A DNA stretch of 64,000 bases. Source: Methanosarcina acetivorans C2A (lineage in GTDB: Archaea; Halobacteriota; Methanosarcinia; Methanosarcinales; Methanosarcinaceae). The notes beneath the pieces are model-generated. The model saw only the letters and a program-made list of their open reading frames with translations, searched no databases and had not been told where the DNA came from. How positions within the stretch are numbered: position 1 is the stretch's first letter; the number at the start of each line of letters is the position of its first letter. Of this stretch, positions 34,763 to 43,996 are shown one piece after another. Location: the NCBI RefSeq assembly GCF_000007345.1, contig NC_003552.1:2046001-2110000 (forward strand). Direction: 5' to 3'. A program made the translations under genes and the position numbers.

Positions 34763-35935
34763 TCAAAGTTCGTCTTCAAGGCTTCTCCTTGCAGCACAGC
34801 TTTCAAGTGAAGCATTGGCAACGGCTTTTGCAACTGCAGGCACCACATGCTTATCAAGGGGTTCCGGGATTATGTAGTCTTCCGAGAGCTCACCGACAGA
34901 CACAACATTTGCAAGGGCATGGGCTGCTGCCATTTCCATTTCAGGGGTTATCTTCCTGGCACAGGTCCCGAGAGCCCCTTTGAAGACTCCGGGGAAACTC
35001 AGGCAGTTATTGAGCTGGTTTGGAAAGTCCGACCTGCCGGTAGCAACAATTCTTGCCCCCGCCCTTTTTGCAGCATCGGGCATGATTTCAGGAGTGGGGT
35101 TTGCCATTGCCATTACAATGGCGTCGTTGGCCATCGAGCTGATCATCTCCTCGGTTACGATCCCTCCGACTGAAACTCCGATAAAGAGGTCAGTGCCGGG
35201 GAAGGCTTCTTTGAGTCCGCCTTTCAGTTTTCCGGGGTTCGTAAGCGTGGCAATTTCCGCTTTTATGGGGTTCATGTCCTTTTCCCGTCCTTCATATACA
35301 ATTCCCTGGCTGTCGCAGGTAAGGATTTTTGCAGGATCTGCGCCTGCTCGGACCAGGAACCTGAAAATAGCAACCCCTGCAGCTCCAAGGCCTGTAATAA
35401 GTATTTTCAGCTCTCCAAGCTCCTTTTTGACTATTTTAAGAGCGTTCAGGAGCCCGGCAAATACGACAATGGCTGCCCCGTGCTGGTCGTCATGGATTAC
35501 AGGAATGTCAAGCTCTTCACGCAGGCGACTCTCGATTTCGAAACAGCGGGGGGCACTGATATCTTCGAGGTTGATACCCCCGAAAGCCGGAGCCAGGTAT
35601 TTTACCGCTTTTATCACTTCTTCGGTGTCCTGAGTGTTGAGACAGATCGGAAAAGCGTCTATGCCGGCAAATTCCTTGAAAATGATCGCCTTTCCTTCCA
35701 TTACCGGCAGAGCTGCACACGGACCTATGTTTCCAAGCCCGAGCACTGCTGACCCGTCCGTTACAACAGCTACCGTATTTTTCTTGATAGTGTAAAGGTA
35801 AACAAGACTGGGATTCTCCTTTATTTTCCGGCATGGCTCAGCGACCCCGGGCGTATAGGCAACACTGAGGTCGTGGATTGTACGGAGGCGGACCTTGCTT
35901 TCAACTTCAAGTACGCCCCCAAGTCTCCTGTGCAT
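34763..35935 (-). CDS. Malic enzyme (malate dehydrogenase, decarboxylating)
   Basis: Malic enzyme converts malate to pyruvate and CO2 with reduction of NAD(P). The 390 residues called contain the catalytic YTPGVAEPC segment, the substrate lysine region SAVLGLGNIGP, the HDDQHGAA metal/substrate motif and the Rossmann glycine loop ITGLGAAGVAIFRF. The NPTPEIMPDAAKRAGARIVATGRSD segment is typical of short bacterial/archaeal enzymes. The start is doubtful: ATG 35935 begins inside the conserved N-terminal helix (ESLAMHRRLGG), and the frame stays open upstream for about 70 codons with no ATG, GTG or TTG. A one-base change in a C5 run (36094-36098) would join it to an ATG at 36119. Confidence 0.9.
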   Translation of the reverse strand: MHRRLGGVLEVESKVRLRTIHDLSVAYTPGVAEPCRKIKENPSLVYLYTIKKNTVAVVTDGSAVLGLGNIGPCAALPVMEGKAIIFKEFAGIDAFPICLNTQDTEEVIKAVKYLAPAFGGINLEDISAPRCFEIESRLREELDIPVIHDDQHGAAIVVFAGLLNALKIVKKELGELKILITGLGAAGVAIFRFLVRAGADPAKILTCDSQGIVYEGREKDMNPIKAEIATLTNPGKLKGGLKEAFPGTDLFIGVSVGGIVTEEMISSMANDAIVMAMANPTPEIMPDAAKRAGARIVATGRSDFPNQLNNCLSFPGVFKGALGTCARKITPEMEMAAAHALANVVSVGELSEDYIIPEPLDKHVVPAVAKAVANASLESCAARRSLEDEL

Positions 35936-36271
35936 GGCGAGCGATTCCTGATATAATGAAGCATGTATATCACTCTCATTTTCCGCGTCCTTTCCGGAGT
36001 CCTTTTGAGATTCTCCTCCGGAATTTTTCTCTCTATTTTCTTCCAGCTCTCTTTCCGAAGCTGAAACCGGGTAAATGTCTTTTATTCCGAAAACCCCCTG
36101 TTGTATTGTAGCAAACCATGTGTCTGGAGTGGGAAAGCTCCGGCTAAACTACCTGCACAAAATATAATGATACATTATGATTTATAGAAATATAATGATT
36201 TGTAAAAATAAGAGCCAAATTCAAGGGGAAATGTATCCGGAATAAAGAACTCAGGTCCGGCTTCAGTTCTG
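35936..36271 (-). other. Upstream open extension of malic enzyme frame
   Basis: In the malic enzyme frame the minus strand has no stop from 35936 back to about 36150. It encodes hydrophilic sequence (GVFGIKDIYPVSASE, then Glu/Ser-rich, then DIHASLYQESLA) that runs smoothly into the enzyme. No standard start codon is in frame. ATG 36119 reads into it only after loss of one G in GGGGG. A TATA-like AATATAATG (about 36161-36169 on plus) lies 45 bases upstream. Confidence 0.5.
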
Positions 36272-36404
36272 AATTTCAAAATTCAGATTTAATTCTAAAA
36301 TTCAGATTTAATTCCAAAATTCAGATTTAATTCCAAAACTCAGATGTAATCCCAAAACTCAGATGTAATTCCAAAACTCGACAGGAGTCCCAAAACTCAA
36401 TGAC
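36272..36404. repeat. 19-bp tandem repeat, seven units
   Basis: Units of the type AATTCCAAAATTCAGATTT start at 36272, 36291, 36310, 36329, 36348, 36367 and 36386 with increasing divergence (…ACTCAGATGT, then ACTCGACAGG). The array lies 90 bases before the JAMM protease gene and next to the malic enzyme promoter region. Confidence 0.85.
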
Positions 36405-36494
36405 GAATTGTTCTTTTTTCCTCCCGATAATTTCCTCGGTTTTAATATTCCGCTTTCCAGAAAGACATATACCATTTCAGGAGAATTACTCTAC

Positions 36495-36890
36495 ATGCAG
36501 ATTAAAGGTATTGCCCGTGATACTCTTGATTTTATCCTCGAAGCCAGCAAATCAATGGCTCCGGAAGAGTTTGCCGGGCTTTTGCAGGAGCAGGACGGAA
36601 TAATCACCGAGGTGCTTATCCTGCCCGGGACCGAATCCAGTAATACAAACGCAGTTATCAGGCTTTATATGATGCCTAATGTAAAAGCCGTAGGCTCTGT
36701 CCACAGCCATCCGGGAGCGAACCGGAGGCCCTCAAAAGCTGATCTGCGCCTATTCTCAAAAACCGGAAACTGCCATATTATAGCGGGCCGCCCGTACGGC
36801 AGGGAGAGCTGGACCTGCTATGACAGGGAAGGAAATGTCAGGGACCTTCCTGTCCTTGATGTAGAATTCGAAGAGGACGAGGAAATTTGA
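36495..36890 (+). CDS. JAMM/MPN+ metalloprotease
   Basis: This 131-residue protein is a minimal Mov34/MPN/PAD-1 (JAB1) domain with a complete catalytic JAMM motif: Glu near residue 24-25 (MAPEEFAGLL), then H70-x-H72 with seven residues to S80 and two to D83 (HSHPGANRRPSKAD). The zinc enzyme cleaves isopeptide or peptide bonds. In archaea JAMM proteins remove SAMP/ubiquitin-like modifiers or process the C-terminus of MoaD-like proteins, and a SAMP/MoaD-like gene is present at 8.3 kb in this window. I start at ATG 36495, seven bases or so after AGGAGAAT. The longer open frame has no ribosome binding site. The C-terminus is acidic. The protein is cytoplasmic. Confidence 0.85.
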   Translation: MQIKGIARDTLDFILEASKSMAPEEFAGLLQEQDGIITEVLILPGTESSNTNAVIRLYMMPNVKAVGSVHSHPGANRRPSKADLRLFSKTGNCHIIAGRPYGRESWTCYDREGNVRDLPVLDVEFEEDEEI

Positions 36891-37216
36891 ACAAATAGAA
36901 AATTTAAACAAATAGTGAATCCTCGCAAATCATTTAGCATAATACCTTTTTAATATCCCTATTCCGTTTTTCCGGAGAAATCTTCACTATTTTTTTCATG
37001 TCCACGCTCAAAAAGGCAATATTTTCCTCCGAACCAGCCGGCTGTCTGTCTTATTGCTACCAAAAACATTTTATTTACATATACACATTATTTATAGGAT
37101 ACACTCTTTGCCTTTATTTGAGGGAGAGCAGTTTGCGCTTCAAAGATTGTGTCCCGGAAACACATCTGAAACTCAAGAATCAGATGGCCTTCACGTATCT
37201 GGAGGTAGTAATCCTA

Positions 37217-37390
37217 ATGCCTACATGCCAAGACTGCAGATTTTATACGGCCATTGATGAGATAAAAGGCGAATGTTTCAGCCTCGGATTTGAAGTACGC
37301 GGGAAAACCGATTCCAAGAAGTGCCCGGAGCGGGCTTTCAGGCCAAATAAAGGTCCCAAATCGAAAAAAGCCGAAGCGTCCAGGTATTAA
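37217..37390 (+). CDS. Small cysteine-rich protein
   Basis: This 57-residue protein begins MPTCQDCRFYTAIDEIKGEC and has four cysteines at C4, C7, C20 and C36, enough to bind one iron-sulfur cluster or a zinc ion. The C-terminal third is lysine-rich. The spacing (CxxC, x12, C, x15, C) looks like small iron-sulfur or rubredoxin-like accessory subunits, but I do not recognise a named family. The start is ATG 37217, supported by GGAGGT at 37201-37206; the frame is open further upstream to 36998 but without features. It lies downstream of the JAMM gene on the same strand, more than 300 bases away. Confidence 0.65.
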   Translation: MPTCQDCRFYTAIDEIKGECFSLGFEVRGKTDSKKCPERAFRPNKGPKSKKAEASRY

Positions 37391-37768
37391 AATGAATGCG
37401 AATCGGGGACGAAGAAAGCTCGGTTAAATGAGGTAGAAAGTGTAAAAGTATATTGATCGAGCATCCAGATGGAAAAAATGCCGGAAAGCGCAAAAAACTT
37501 TTTTCTGCTTGCCGGACTCAAATGAATTATAAGTTCAGTTCCATTCAATCTTTCCTTTTTATATCTCCTTTTTACCTTTGCGTTTCTTTCTATACTAACT
37601 TTTGATATTTTATTAAAACTTTCCAGGTCCTATCAATTACTAAGAATGATATTGTGAAGGCTGATCCTGATACCTGGCAAAGAAAAACAAATGCGTCTCC
37701 TTTGTCATGTATGCTCAGTAACTTCCTATGTATTTTTATGCTAATATCTATGTTAATATCTATGTTTT

Positions 37769-40681
37769 TCAATTTCCCTTTCTTTCGTCCTCGGAGACTA
37801 CGATATATTCAGGAATGAGTCTGGTGTTGCTGCCGTTTTCATTCGTTACTGTGAGACTTACATCATACTTTCCCGGTTCAGTGAATGTGTGAGTTGCATT
37901 CAGAGCATGTTTTGAATTAATACCGTCTCCGAAATCCCAGAACCAGTAAATCGGTGCACCCGTACTGCTGTCAGTAAATAATACTTTTAAAGGTGCATTT
38001 CCTGATGTTATATTCGCAAAAAAGTCAGCAACAGGTGTTTTTAGCGATGGATCAGCTTCAGAGAGAGTACACATATAAATATCCGCATTTTTTATGTCGG
38101 GAAAAACATCAACACTATATTCATTACGCCAATCCGTCCAGACTATCCTGTCCCCATAGATCGCAGGGTCTGACTGCTCTGATTTGTTTGTGGTGATCTG
38201 AGTTTCCGCGTTAGTAGATAGATCGTACATGTAGATATCGGCATTTCTGTTACGATCATCTACCCACACCATCCTGTCTCCATAAATAGCAAAATCCTCC
38301 AGAAAGCCGTTGTTGATAGTGATTTGAGTTTCCTTAGTAGTGGAGAGGTTATACATATAGATCTCCCCTTTCCCATTGCGATTATCCTTCCAAACTATAT
38401 TGTCTCCGTAGACAGCGGGATAATACTGATTCGAATTATTGGTGGTTATCCGAGTTTCCGTAGAAGTCGAGATATTATACATGTAGATATCCGTGGGATT
38501 ATAACTGCCCTTTCCATTGCGAGAGTCCTGCCACACTATTCTGTCCCCATAAATAGAAGGATTATCCTGATGCGATTCGTTTGTGGTTATCCGGGTTTCT
38601 TTTGATGCGGAAAGATCATACATGTAAATATCTCCGTTTCCATTGCGGGTATCTGTCCAGACTATCCTATCTCCGTAAATATCAGGATAGAAAGCTTTTC
38701 CGCTGTTAGTAATCTGAATTTCTTTTGAAGTGGAAAGATCATACATGTGGATATCGGATCTGTCCAGTACACTGGGACTGCTGGTACTGCGATATTCCTG
38801 CCAGACTATCCTGTCCCCATAGATTGCAGGCACCGTATTGAGGTTATAGTGTGAATTATCGGTTGTAATCTGAGTTTCTCTGGATGTGGAGAGATCGTAC
38901 ACGTAGATATTGTAGCGCCCTCTCCCGGTTCGATCATCGAAAAATACTATCTTATCCCTGTAAATAGCAGGCATCGTCTGATTTGATTTATTTGTGGTGA
39001 TTTGAGCCTCCTTGAGAGTGTATTGAGGTCTATCGGACGCTACTATTGGATATAATCTCGAGAAAGTACCGTTTGCATTGTTTACTGTCAAATTGACAGT
39101 ATAGGCACCGGACACCGGGTATACATAAACTGCTGTTTTATCTGTCGAGTCAGTGATTCCGTCATTATCTAAATCCCATGTCCTGAATGTTGCATTTTGC
39201 GAAAAATCTGTAAACAGGACGGAAAGAGGCACATAACCACCGGTTACGTTGGTACTGAAGTCTGCAACGGGAAATACTGGCTGATCCTGTCCAGATATGG
39301 AGACGAGAGGAAGATAATCAACATCATACGCACTGGCCGTGTAGGTCGAGTCCCCAATCCCATCTTTATTCCGGTCGTTGCAGTTTTGGGAAAAACCGGT
39401 CCCGTCAGGTTTTGCCCAGTAATTGCCACCAAGGAAGGGTCCACCTACAATGTTAGTGCCTGAGGTTTTTGTGGTATCCAGGACGATAGAATTTTTTCCA
39501 GTTTTAATGTTTGTTGCCTTTGCAGTATAATAGTTGCCTGTATAGTTGCCGGTGTCGTTAAAGAAGTTGATAGTATTATTGAATATATTGTTGTAGAACC
39601 AATTAGTTCCATTATATGGAAGAGGCTCGTAGCTAACCTGTTTTATATATACTCCATATTGCCTGTTTAGCTCTATCCTGTTGCCGGTAACCAGATTACT
39701 CGAAGAGTCGCCTTCTAATGATATTCCTATATTGTTGTTTGAAATGGTGTTGTTTAAAAGTGAATTTGATCCTGCCTGATCTATGGTTGAGCCGCTTAAC
39801 AGTATCCCAATATTGTTTTTTGAAATAGTATTATTTAGAAATGAGTTGCCTCCGGAGTCTCCGGCATAAATTCCCCGTTCATTGGACGTCAGGGTATTAT
39901 TGTAAATGGTGTTAGATCCCGAGAGCCAGACCAGAAAAATACCATTAGTACAATTTACAATTGTATTGTTTTCGACCTTATTGGAAGAAGACTCAGAAAA
40001 GAGAATCCCATAACCATTATCCATCCCATTTGAAATATAATTGCCTAGAATCTCGCATCCAGGACCTTCAGTTACCCCTATGCTCCCATTCAGAAGTGTA
40101 TTGTTAAGCAAAACACAATTATATGATCCGTGATGAACCCCAATACCTCCATTAACAATTAGATTGTCAGAAATTGTAAAATTAGAATCTGCTTCAGGAC
40201 CAGATATATAGATACCTGAGTTTAAAATTACATTTTTCTCAATAATTGAATTGTAACACTCATCAGCCCAGATACCCGATTCCAAAATGTTATTCTTAAC
40301 AGTGCAATTTTCAATTTTAGCATACCAGAGTTCGCCCTTACAACCTTGCAAAACTAAATTTTCCTGTATGCTAAACCCTTTTACGGTAATATTGTTTACA
40401 CTTAGTTTAAAAGTCCGAACAGTAGTATCCTCAGGATTTTCGGACTTGGAAAGGACGCTTATGTTCTGTATCCCTATATCCACACTCTCATTATAGAAAC
40501 CAGGACAAACAAGAATTATATCTCCTGAAAATGAATTGTTTACGGCTTCCTGTATCGATTTAAAATCTGCACCTGAACCGTTGTTACCCACCGTAATCTC
40601 TCTGGCGGATGCAGAGCTGCAACTCGCAACCATAAGAAAAATGGCAAACACTAAAAAAATAGTTGATTTATTTGCCCACAC
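37769..40681 (-). CDS. Large mosaic surface protein: NosD, PKD, propeller, PKD
   Basis: At 970 residues this is the largest gene in the window. Order: signal peptide (1-27, ending SASAR), NosD/CASH beta-helix (about 30-400, with FKSIQEAVNNSFSGDIILV and many NNT-I turns), a first PKD-like domain (about 470-555, FRTWDLDNDGITD), a propeller of seven or so repeats (about 565-880, P-x-I-Y-G-D-R-I-V-W … I-Y-M-Y-D-L-S) and a final PKD (about 888-965, FTDSSTGAPIYWFWDFGDG). It is exported and heavily sequon-rich, with no anchor. The start is GTG 40681 with GGGGGAAG before it. The propeller repeats closely match those of the protein at 30.4 kb. It is probably an adhesin or exopolysaccharide-binding protein. 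Confidence 0.88.
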   Translation of the reverse strand: MWANKSTIFLVFAIFLMVASCSSASAREITVGNNGSGADFKSIQEAVNNSFSGDIILVCPGFYNESVDIGIQNISVLSKSENPEDTTVRTFKLSVNNITVKGFSIQENLVLQGCKGELWYAKIENCTVKNNILESGIWADECYNSIIEKNVILNSGIYISGPEADSNFTISDNLIVNGGIGVHHGSYNCVLLNNTLLNGSIGVTEGPGCEILGNYISNGMDNGYGILFSESSSNKVENNTIVNCTNGIFLVWLSGSNTIYNNTLTSNERGIYAGDSGGNSFLNNTISKNNIGILLSGSTIDQAGSNSLLNNTISNNNIGISLEGDSSSNLVTGNRIELNRQYGVYIKQVSYEPLPYNGTNWFYNNIFNNTINFFNDTGNYTGNYYTAKATNIKTGKNSIVLDTTKTSGTNIVGGPFLGGNYWAKPDGTGFSQNCNDRNKDGIGDSTYTASAYDVDYLPLVSISGQDQPVFPVADFSTNVTGGYVPLSVLFTDFSQNATFRTWDLDNDGITDSTDKTAVYVYPVSGAYTVNLTVNNANGTFSRLYPIVASDRPQYTLKEAQITTNKSNQTMPAIYRDKIVFFDDRTGRGRYNIYVYDLSTSRETQITTDNSHYNLNTVPAIYGDRIVWQEYRSTSSPSVLDRSDIHMYDLSTSKEIQITNSGKAFYPDIYGDRIVWTDTRNGNGDIYMYDLSASKETRITTNESHQDNPSIYGDRIVWQDSRNGKGSYNPTDIYMYNISTSTETRITTNNSNQYYPAVYGDNIVWKDNRNGKGEIYMYNLSTTKETQITINNGFLEDFAIYGDRMVWVDDRNRNADIYMYDLSTNAETQITTNKSEQSDPAIYGDRIVWTDWRNEYSVDVFPDIKNADIYMCTLSEADPSLKTPVADFFANITSGNAPLKVLFTDSSTGAPIYWFWDFGDGINSKHALNATHTFTEPGKYDVSLTVTNENGSNTRLIPEYIVVSEDERKGN

Positions 40682-41061
40682 CGTTACTTCCCCCTTTAAA
40701 CCAGAAATATGAAATGATAAAGTCCCATGAAATCCTGAGAACTGACTATTTATGGAATTACCTTATTTTCCGGATATTATATAATTAATCCATTATTCAA
40801 GGAAAGTATAACAGGTTGAGAAGTTATATTAAATATAAATCTTTAATAACCATTGGTTTTGAGTTTTATTTTCTTTTATTTCTTGGTTTTTGCATAATTT
40901 TAAGGAACTAAGCGTTACTGCTTATTGAAGAGATGCAGATTACTCAAGAGGTGATTATAGGTCAGGCTGCTTCTTTTGACATATAATCAGGATAATTGGA
41001 ATAACAAATTCCACGGAAAAAGGTGCTCTTCCCCTGGCTTTTCGCCTGAAGTCTCGGTTTT
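40682..41061. other. Intergenic region
   Basis: About 380 bases between two minus-strand genes. It contains the ribosome binding site and probable promoter of the mosaic surface gene on the minus strand, and an AT-rich stretch. No gene or clear secondary structure is seen. Confidence 0.4.
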
Positions 41062-43290
41062 TCAGCTGTTTTGTTCTTTTATATGGGGCGCAGTATCGTT
41101 ACCATCGCTTTTCTTACCGTTTATAGGAATTGCGAATGCAAAGGTGCTCCCCTCGCCGGGGACGCTCCTGAACCAGACGTATCCTCTGTGCATTTGCACT
41201 ATCTGTTTAACTAAATAAAGGCCAAGCCCCGTTCCCTGATGTTGTTTTGAGGCAAAGTAATCGACCTGGCTGAAGGGCTTGAAGAGTTTATGCTGGTCCT
41301 CGGGTTTGATACCGGCTCCGATATCTGTAACAGTTATTTCTACCTTGTCTCCTTTCATTCTTGCCCCGACATTTACAGGACTGTTTTCACTGGCGAACTT
41401 AATAGCGTTATCAACCAGGTTGTACATTATCTGGGCAAACTTGGCTTCATCTGCATAGAGGTTTGTAAGCCTGCTGTCAACCTCGATTTCAATCTGGATA
41501 CTTTTTCGGTCTGCTATTGGGGCCAGGAGATTCTTTATTGTGTTGAGCTTACCGGCAAGTTCAAATTCCGTATAATCAAGCTCCATTTTTCCGGCTTCTA
41601 CTTTAGAAAGATCCAGAATGTCATTGATCAGGCTCAGAAGATGCTTTCCACTCTTTGAAATATTGCCTGCGTACCTTAGCTGCTTTTCATTCAACTCGCC
41701 GAAAATCTGTTCGCACAGCAAGTCTGAAAAGCCTATGATTGAGTTAAGGGGAGTCCTCAGTTCATGGCTAATATTTGCCAGAAACTCGCTCTTGGTACGG
41801 TTTGCAATTTCTGCGATTTGTTTTTCCTGAATCAGTTTTTCTACCGCTTTCTTCCCGGTAATGTCTCTGAAGGTTTCCAGGACGCCTATGATCTTGCCGT
41901 CATCATCAGTCACCGGGGTGGCCTGGATAGACCAGGAGTTTCCGTCCTCTGTAGTAAATTCTCCCGACTCTTTATTACCTGATGAAAAAATCTCTTCAAG
42001 CGGCAGGTGTTCAACCAGAGGGCCGCTCATGCTCGGAATAGCTTTAAGGTGGATTCCCTTTGCTTTTTCAAGGTCCATGTGCATGTATTCAAGCGCAGCT
42101 TTGTTTGCCCAGACGATGTTAAGCTGGGGATTTACGAAAATGACCATCTCGTTTAAAGAATCAAGCAGGACTTTCTTCTCCCTTTCCTGTACCTTTAATT
42201 CCTGCTCTGCCAGTTCGATTTCATTTAACATCCCGTTAATTTCTTTTGCCAGGCGATAAAGTTCATCGTTGTCTTTCAGGTCCAATCTTCTGGAAAGATC
42301 TTTTTCCGACCTGACTTTTGTAACGAAATTATCAATCTCAGTCAGTCTTGAAACAAAAAAATTGTCAAGGGCAAATTTAACTCCCACTCCTGTCACAAGC
42401 CCGGTTAGCAAAAGAAAAAAATACATAGAATTCAGGGCTCTTTTGCTATTCATGTAAAGGTCCCTTGGAAAATCAGTTCGCATAATAATGGCAGGTTGAC
42501 CTGAAACGTCCGATAACTCAAAATATCCTGCAATTTTCTCTTCGCTAAGGGGTTCGACAATAACTCTGTCCGACAAATCGGAAGAATTTTGAAATTTTCC
42601 CTGAAAATCGGGTGGCATCTTTTCATCGACCCTGTACATCAAAATCGAAGAGTAGGTAGATTCTCTAAAATAATTGAGTAGGTCTATGTCGAAGTACCTC
42701 CCGAAAATTAATGTGCCCTTCATGGGCCCTTCATATCTTGTTGTAAGAATAGGGTGGCAGGAAACAAACATTGGGGATCTATTGAGCAAAACATAACCGC
42801 GGATAACGTCATCTTCTGATTTTGTTGAAAGCACTCCGCTCTCGACCAGTTCAAGAAGATCTACCGGAACTGGCGTTTCCTCTCCTGTGTTAATGTCTAT
42901 GGATTTTGAGTAGACGAGCTTTCCGGTTTCATTTACGAAAAGCATAACATTTACTTTGAGTCCGTCAAGGGTCTGGTTCTGAAGGTTTACGTTTATATAC
43001 TCCTGATTCCCATCTTCGATAAAACGGTAAGTATCATCCCAGCAGGCCCAATCCTGAGCCATGTTATTAATATAACTTTGTTCGGTATAAACAGCGTTCT
43101 GCACCCTTTCAACATTCTTCAATGTATCTGCCTTTTCAAGCCCCAAAAAATTAGAAAGCTGTATATTATAGGTAAATGCAAATGTTGCAGTAAGAACTGC
43201 AAAAATTAAAATTGTTATTATAAAAATCTTTTTACTAATATCGATCCCAAACACCCCATAGACTCTGAATAATGAAAAGCTGAAAAGCAA
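41062..43290 (-). CDS. CHASE4-HAMP-PAS sensor histidine kinase
   Basis: This 742-residue membrane kinase has a first membrane helix (about 21-42), an extracytoplasmic CHASE4 domain (50-275, with the DWACWDDTYRFIEDGN signature at 80-95), a second helix (288-306), HAMP (307-360), a PAS domain (375-480, closing ETFRDITGKK), HisKA with the phosphorylated H509 in SHELRTPLN, and HATPase (N-box YNLVDNAIKF, G1 DIGAG, G2 GTGLGL). It should autophosphorylate in response to an extracellular ligand. No response regulator is adjacent, as is common in Methanosarcina. The start is uncertain: TTG 43290 opens the frame, but the GTG at about 43254 just before FGIDISKK is a possible later start. Confidence 0.92.
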   Translation of the reverse strand: MLFSFSLFRVYGVFGIDISKKIFIITILIFAVLTATFAFTYNIQLSNFLGLEKADTLKNVERVQNAVYTEQSYINNMAQDWACWDDTYRFIEDGNQEYINVNLQNQTLDGLKVNVMLFVNETGKLVYSKSIDINTGEETPVPVDLLELVESGVLSTKSEDDVIRGYVLLNRSPMFVSCHPILTTRYEGPMKGTLIFGRYFDIDLLNYFRESTYSSILMYRVDEKMPPDFQGKFQNSSDLSDRVIVEPLSEEKIAGYFELSDVSGQPAIIMRTDFPRDLYMNSKRALNSMYFFLLLTGLVTGVGVKFALDNFFVSRLTEIDNFVTKVRSEKDLSRRLDLKDNDELYRLAKEINGMLNEIELAEQELKVQEREKKVLLDSLNEMVIFVNPQLNIVWANKAALEYMHMDLEKAKGIHLKAIPSMSGPLVEHLPLEEIFSSGNKESGEFTTEDGNSWSIQATPVTDDDGKIIGVLETFRDITGKKAVEKLIQEKQIAEIANRTKSEFLANISHELRTPLNSIIGFSDLLCEQIFGELNEKQLRYAGNISKSGKHLLSLINDILDLSKVEAGKMELDYTEFELAGKLNTIKNLLAPIADRKSIQIEIEVDSRLTNLYADEAKFAQIMYNLVDNAIKFASENSPVNVGARMKGDKVEITVTDIGAGIKPEDQHKLFKPFSQVDYFASKQHQGTGLGLYLVKQIVQMHRGYVWFRSVPGEGSTFAFAIPINGKKSDGNDTAPHIKEQNS

Positions 43291-43619
43291 GAAGAAATTA
43301 ATATTAAAAAGGTGGAATAAGTATATAAGCCTAGTTTCACATTATAAGAAAATTCATTATTATGTAACACTTTTTTCTTCAAATCCACGCTGCAATTATA
43401 TATAAAAAATTAGAATGAATTTAAGTATTATTAATAAAAATTTGATTATATTGGTGGTAAAATCCCCAGGATCCTGAAATCATGGGTTTTTGCCTCTGCT
43501 TTACACACTTATTTTGAGAACAGGGCATTAAAAGCAGTAACAGATAGATCCGTGCACGTGACCCGGAAAGTCCGGGAATATGCCCTGGAGGCGCAGTTCT
43601 TACTTCCTGCGCGCCCCGT
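43291..43619. other. Intergenic region with RNA-like fold
   Basis: The AT-rich part at 43291-43450 holds the kinase promoter. 43521-43615 is GC-rich and strongly self-complementary (see the ncRNA candidate). The minus-strand open frame 43421-43642 crosses it but has no conserved features. Confidence 0.5.
43521..43615 (-). ncRNA. Structured RNA candidate downstream of pcc1
   Basis: An 8-bp outer stem (CAGGGCAT 43521-43528 with ATGCCCTG 43580-43587) encloses a perfect hairpin, CCCGGA-aag-TCCGGG (43562-43576), and the palindrome CGTGCACG. A second hairpin, GGCGCAG (43590-43596) with CTGCGC (43607-43612), adjoins it. The strand is not determined. On the minus strand it would be the 3' end of the pcc1 transcript. 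It may be a terminator complex or a separate small RNA. I do not recognise an RNA family. Confidence 0.4.
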
Positions 43620-43865
43620 TCAGGCTTTAGCTGTGACTTCAAGGACTTCCTGAGCGATCTGGATAAGCCTGAACCAGGTATTCAGGGCAGAACGCAGGGA
43701 AACCGCATCTTCGGCTTTAACCGTAAGTACAAGGCGATCAGCGCCTTTAAGGGTCAGCCCTATTTTTGATCTTTCAGAAAAGTTCTCGTTAAGTTCCGGA
43801 AGGACAGCCTGATAGATCTTCTCGGCAGTTTCGGTTTCAAATGTAAACTCTGCGGAAAGTTTCAA
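43620..43865 (-). CDS. pcc1: KEOPS complex subunit Pcc1
   Basis: Pcc1 is the dimerising subunit of KEOPS, which makes the N6-threonylcarbamoyl adenosine of ANN-decoding tRNAs. The 81-residue protein has the family's alpha/beta layout: a first strand KLSAEFTFETETAEKIYQAV, a strand GLTLKGADRLVLTVKAEDAVSLRSALNTWFRLI-like core and a short C-terminal helix. The start codon is TTG 43865, with AGGAGG seven bases before it. It lies downstream of the Brix gene on the same strand (about 130 bases), the usual archaeal neighbour order, but the ribosomal protein and rpoP genes normally upstream are absent here. The protein is cytoplasmic. Confidence 0.88.
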   Translation of the reverse strand: MKLSAEFTFETETAEKIYQAVLPELNENFSERSKIGLTLKGADRLVLTVKAEDAVSLRSALNTWFRLIQIAQEVLEVTAKA

Positions 43866-43996
43866 AAAATTCCTCCTTTTAGAATTCAGTCCTCAAAATC
43901 GGCTGGAAATTCCTGAATTGCCTGAAATTTCCGAACATTCAGAACAAAATGAAATTCCAGCATCTTCAGAAAAAAGGATTGAAAAAGGGTATTTGG

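Noticed and set aside
34522-34983. 153-codon plus-strand open frame
   Set aside because: Its second half is antisense to malic enzyme and it has no start signal.
36998-37216. N-terminal extension of the small Cys-rich protein
   Set aside because: A GGAGGT site directly supports ATG 37217, and the upstream codons show no conserved or structured sequence.
41062-43290. Two-component pair with an adjacent response regulator
   Set aside because: No receiver-domain gene lies on either side; the neighbours are a surface protein and pcc1.
43421-43642. 73-codon minus-strand open frame after pcc1
   Set aside because: Overlaps pcc1 and a strongly structured GC segment; the composition is not protein-like.
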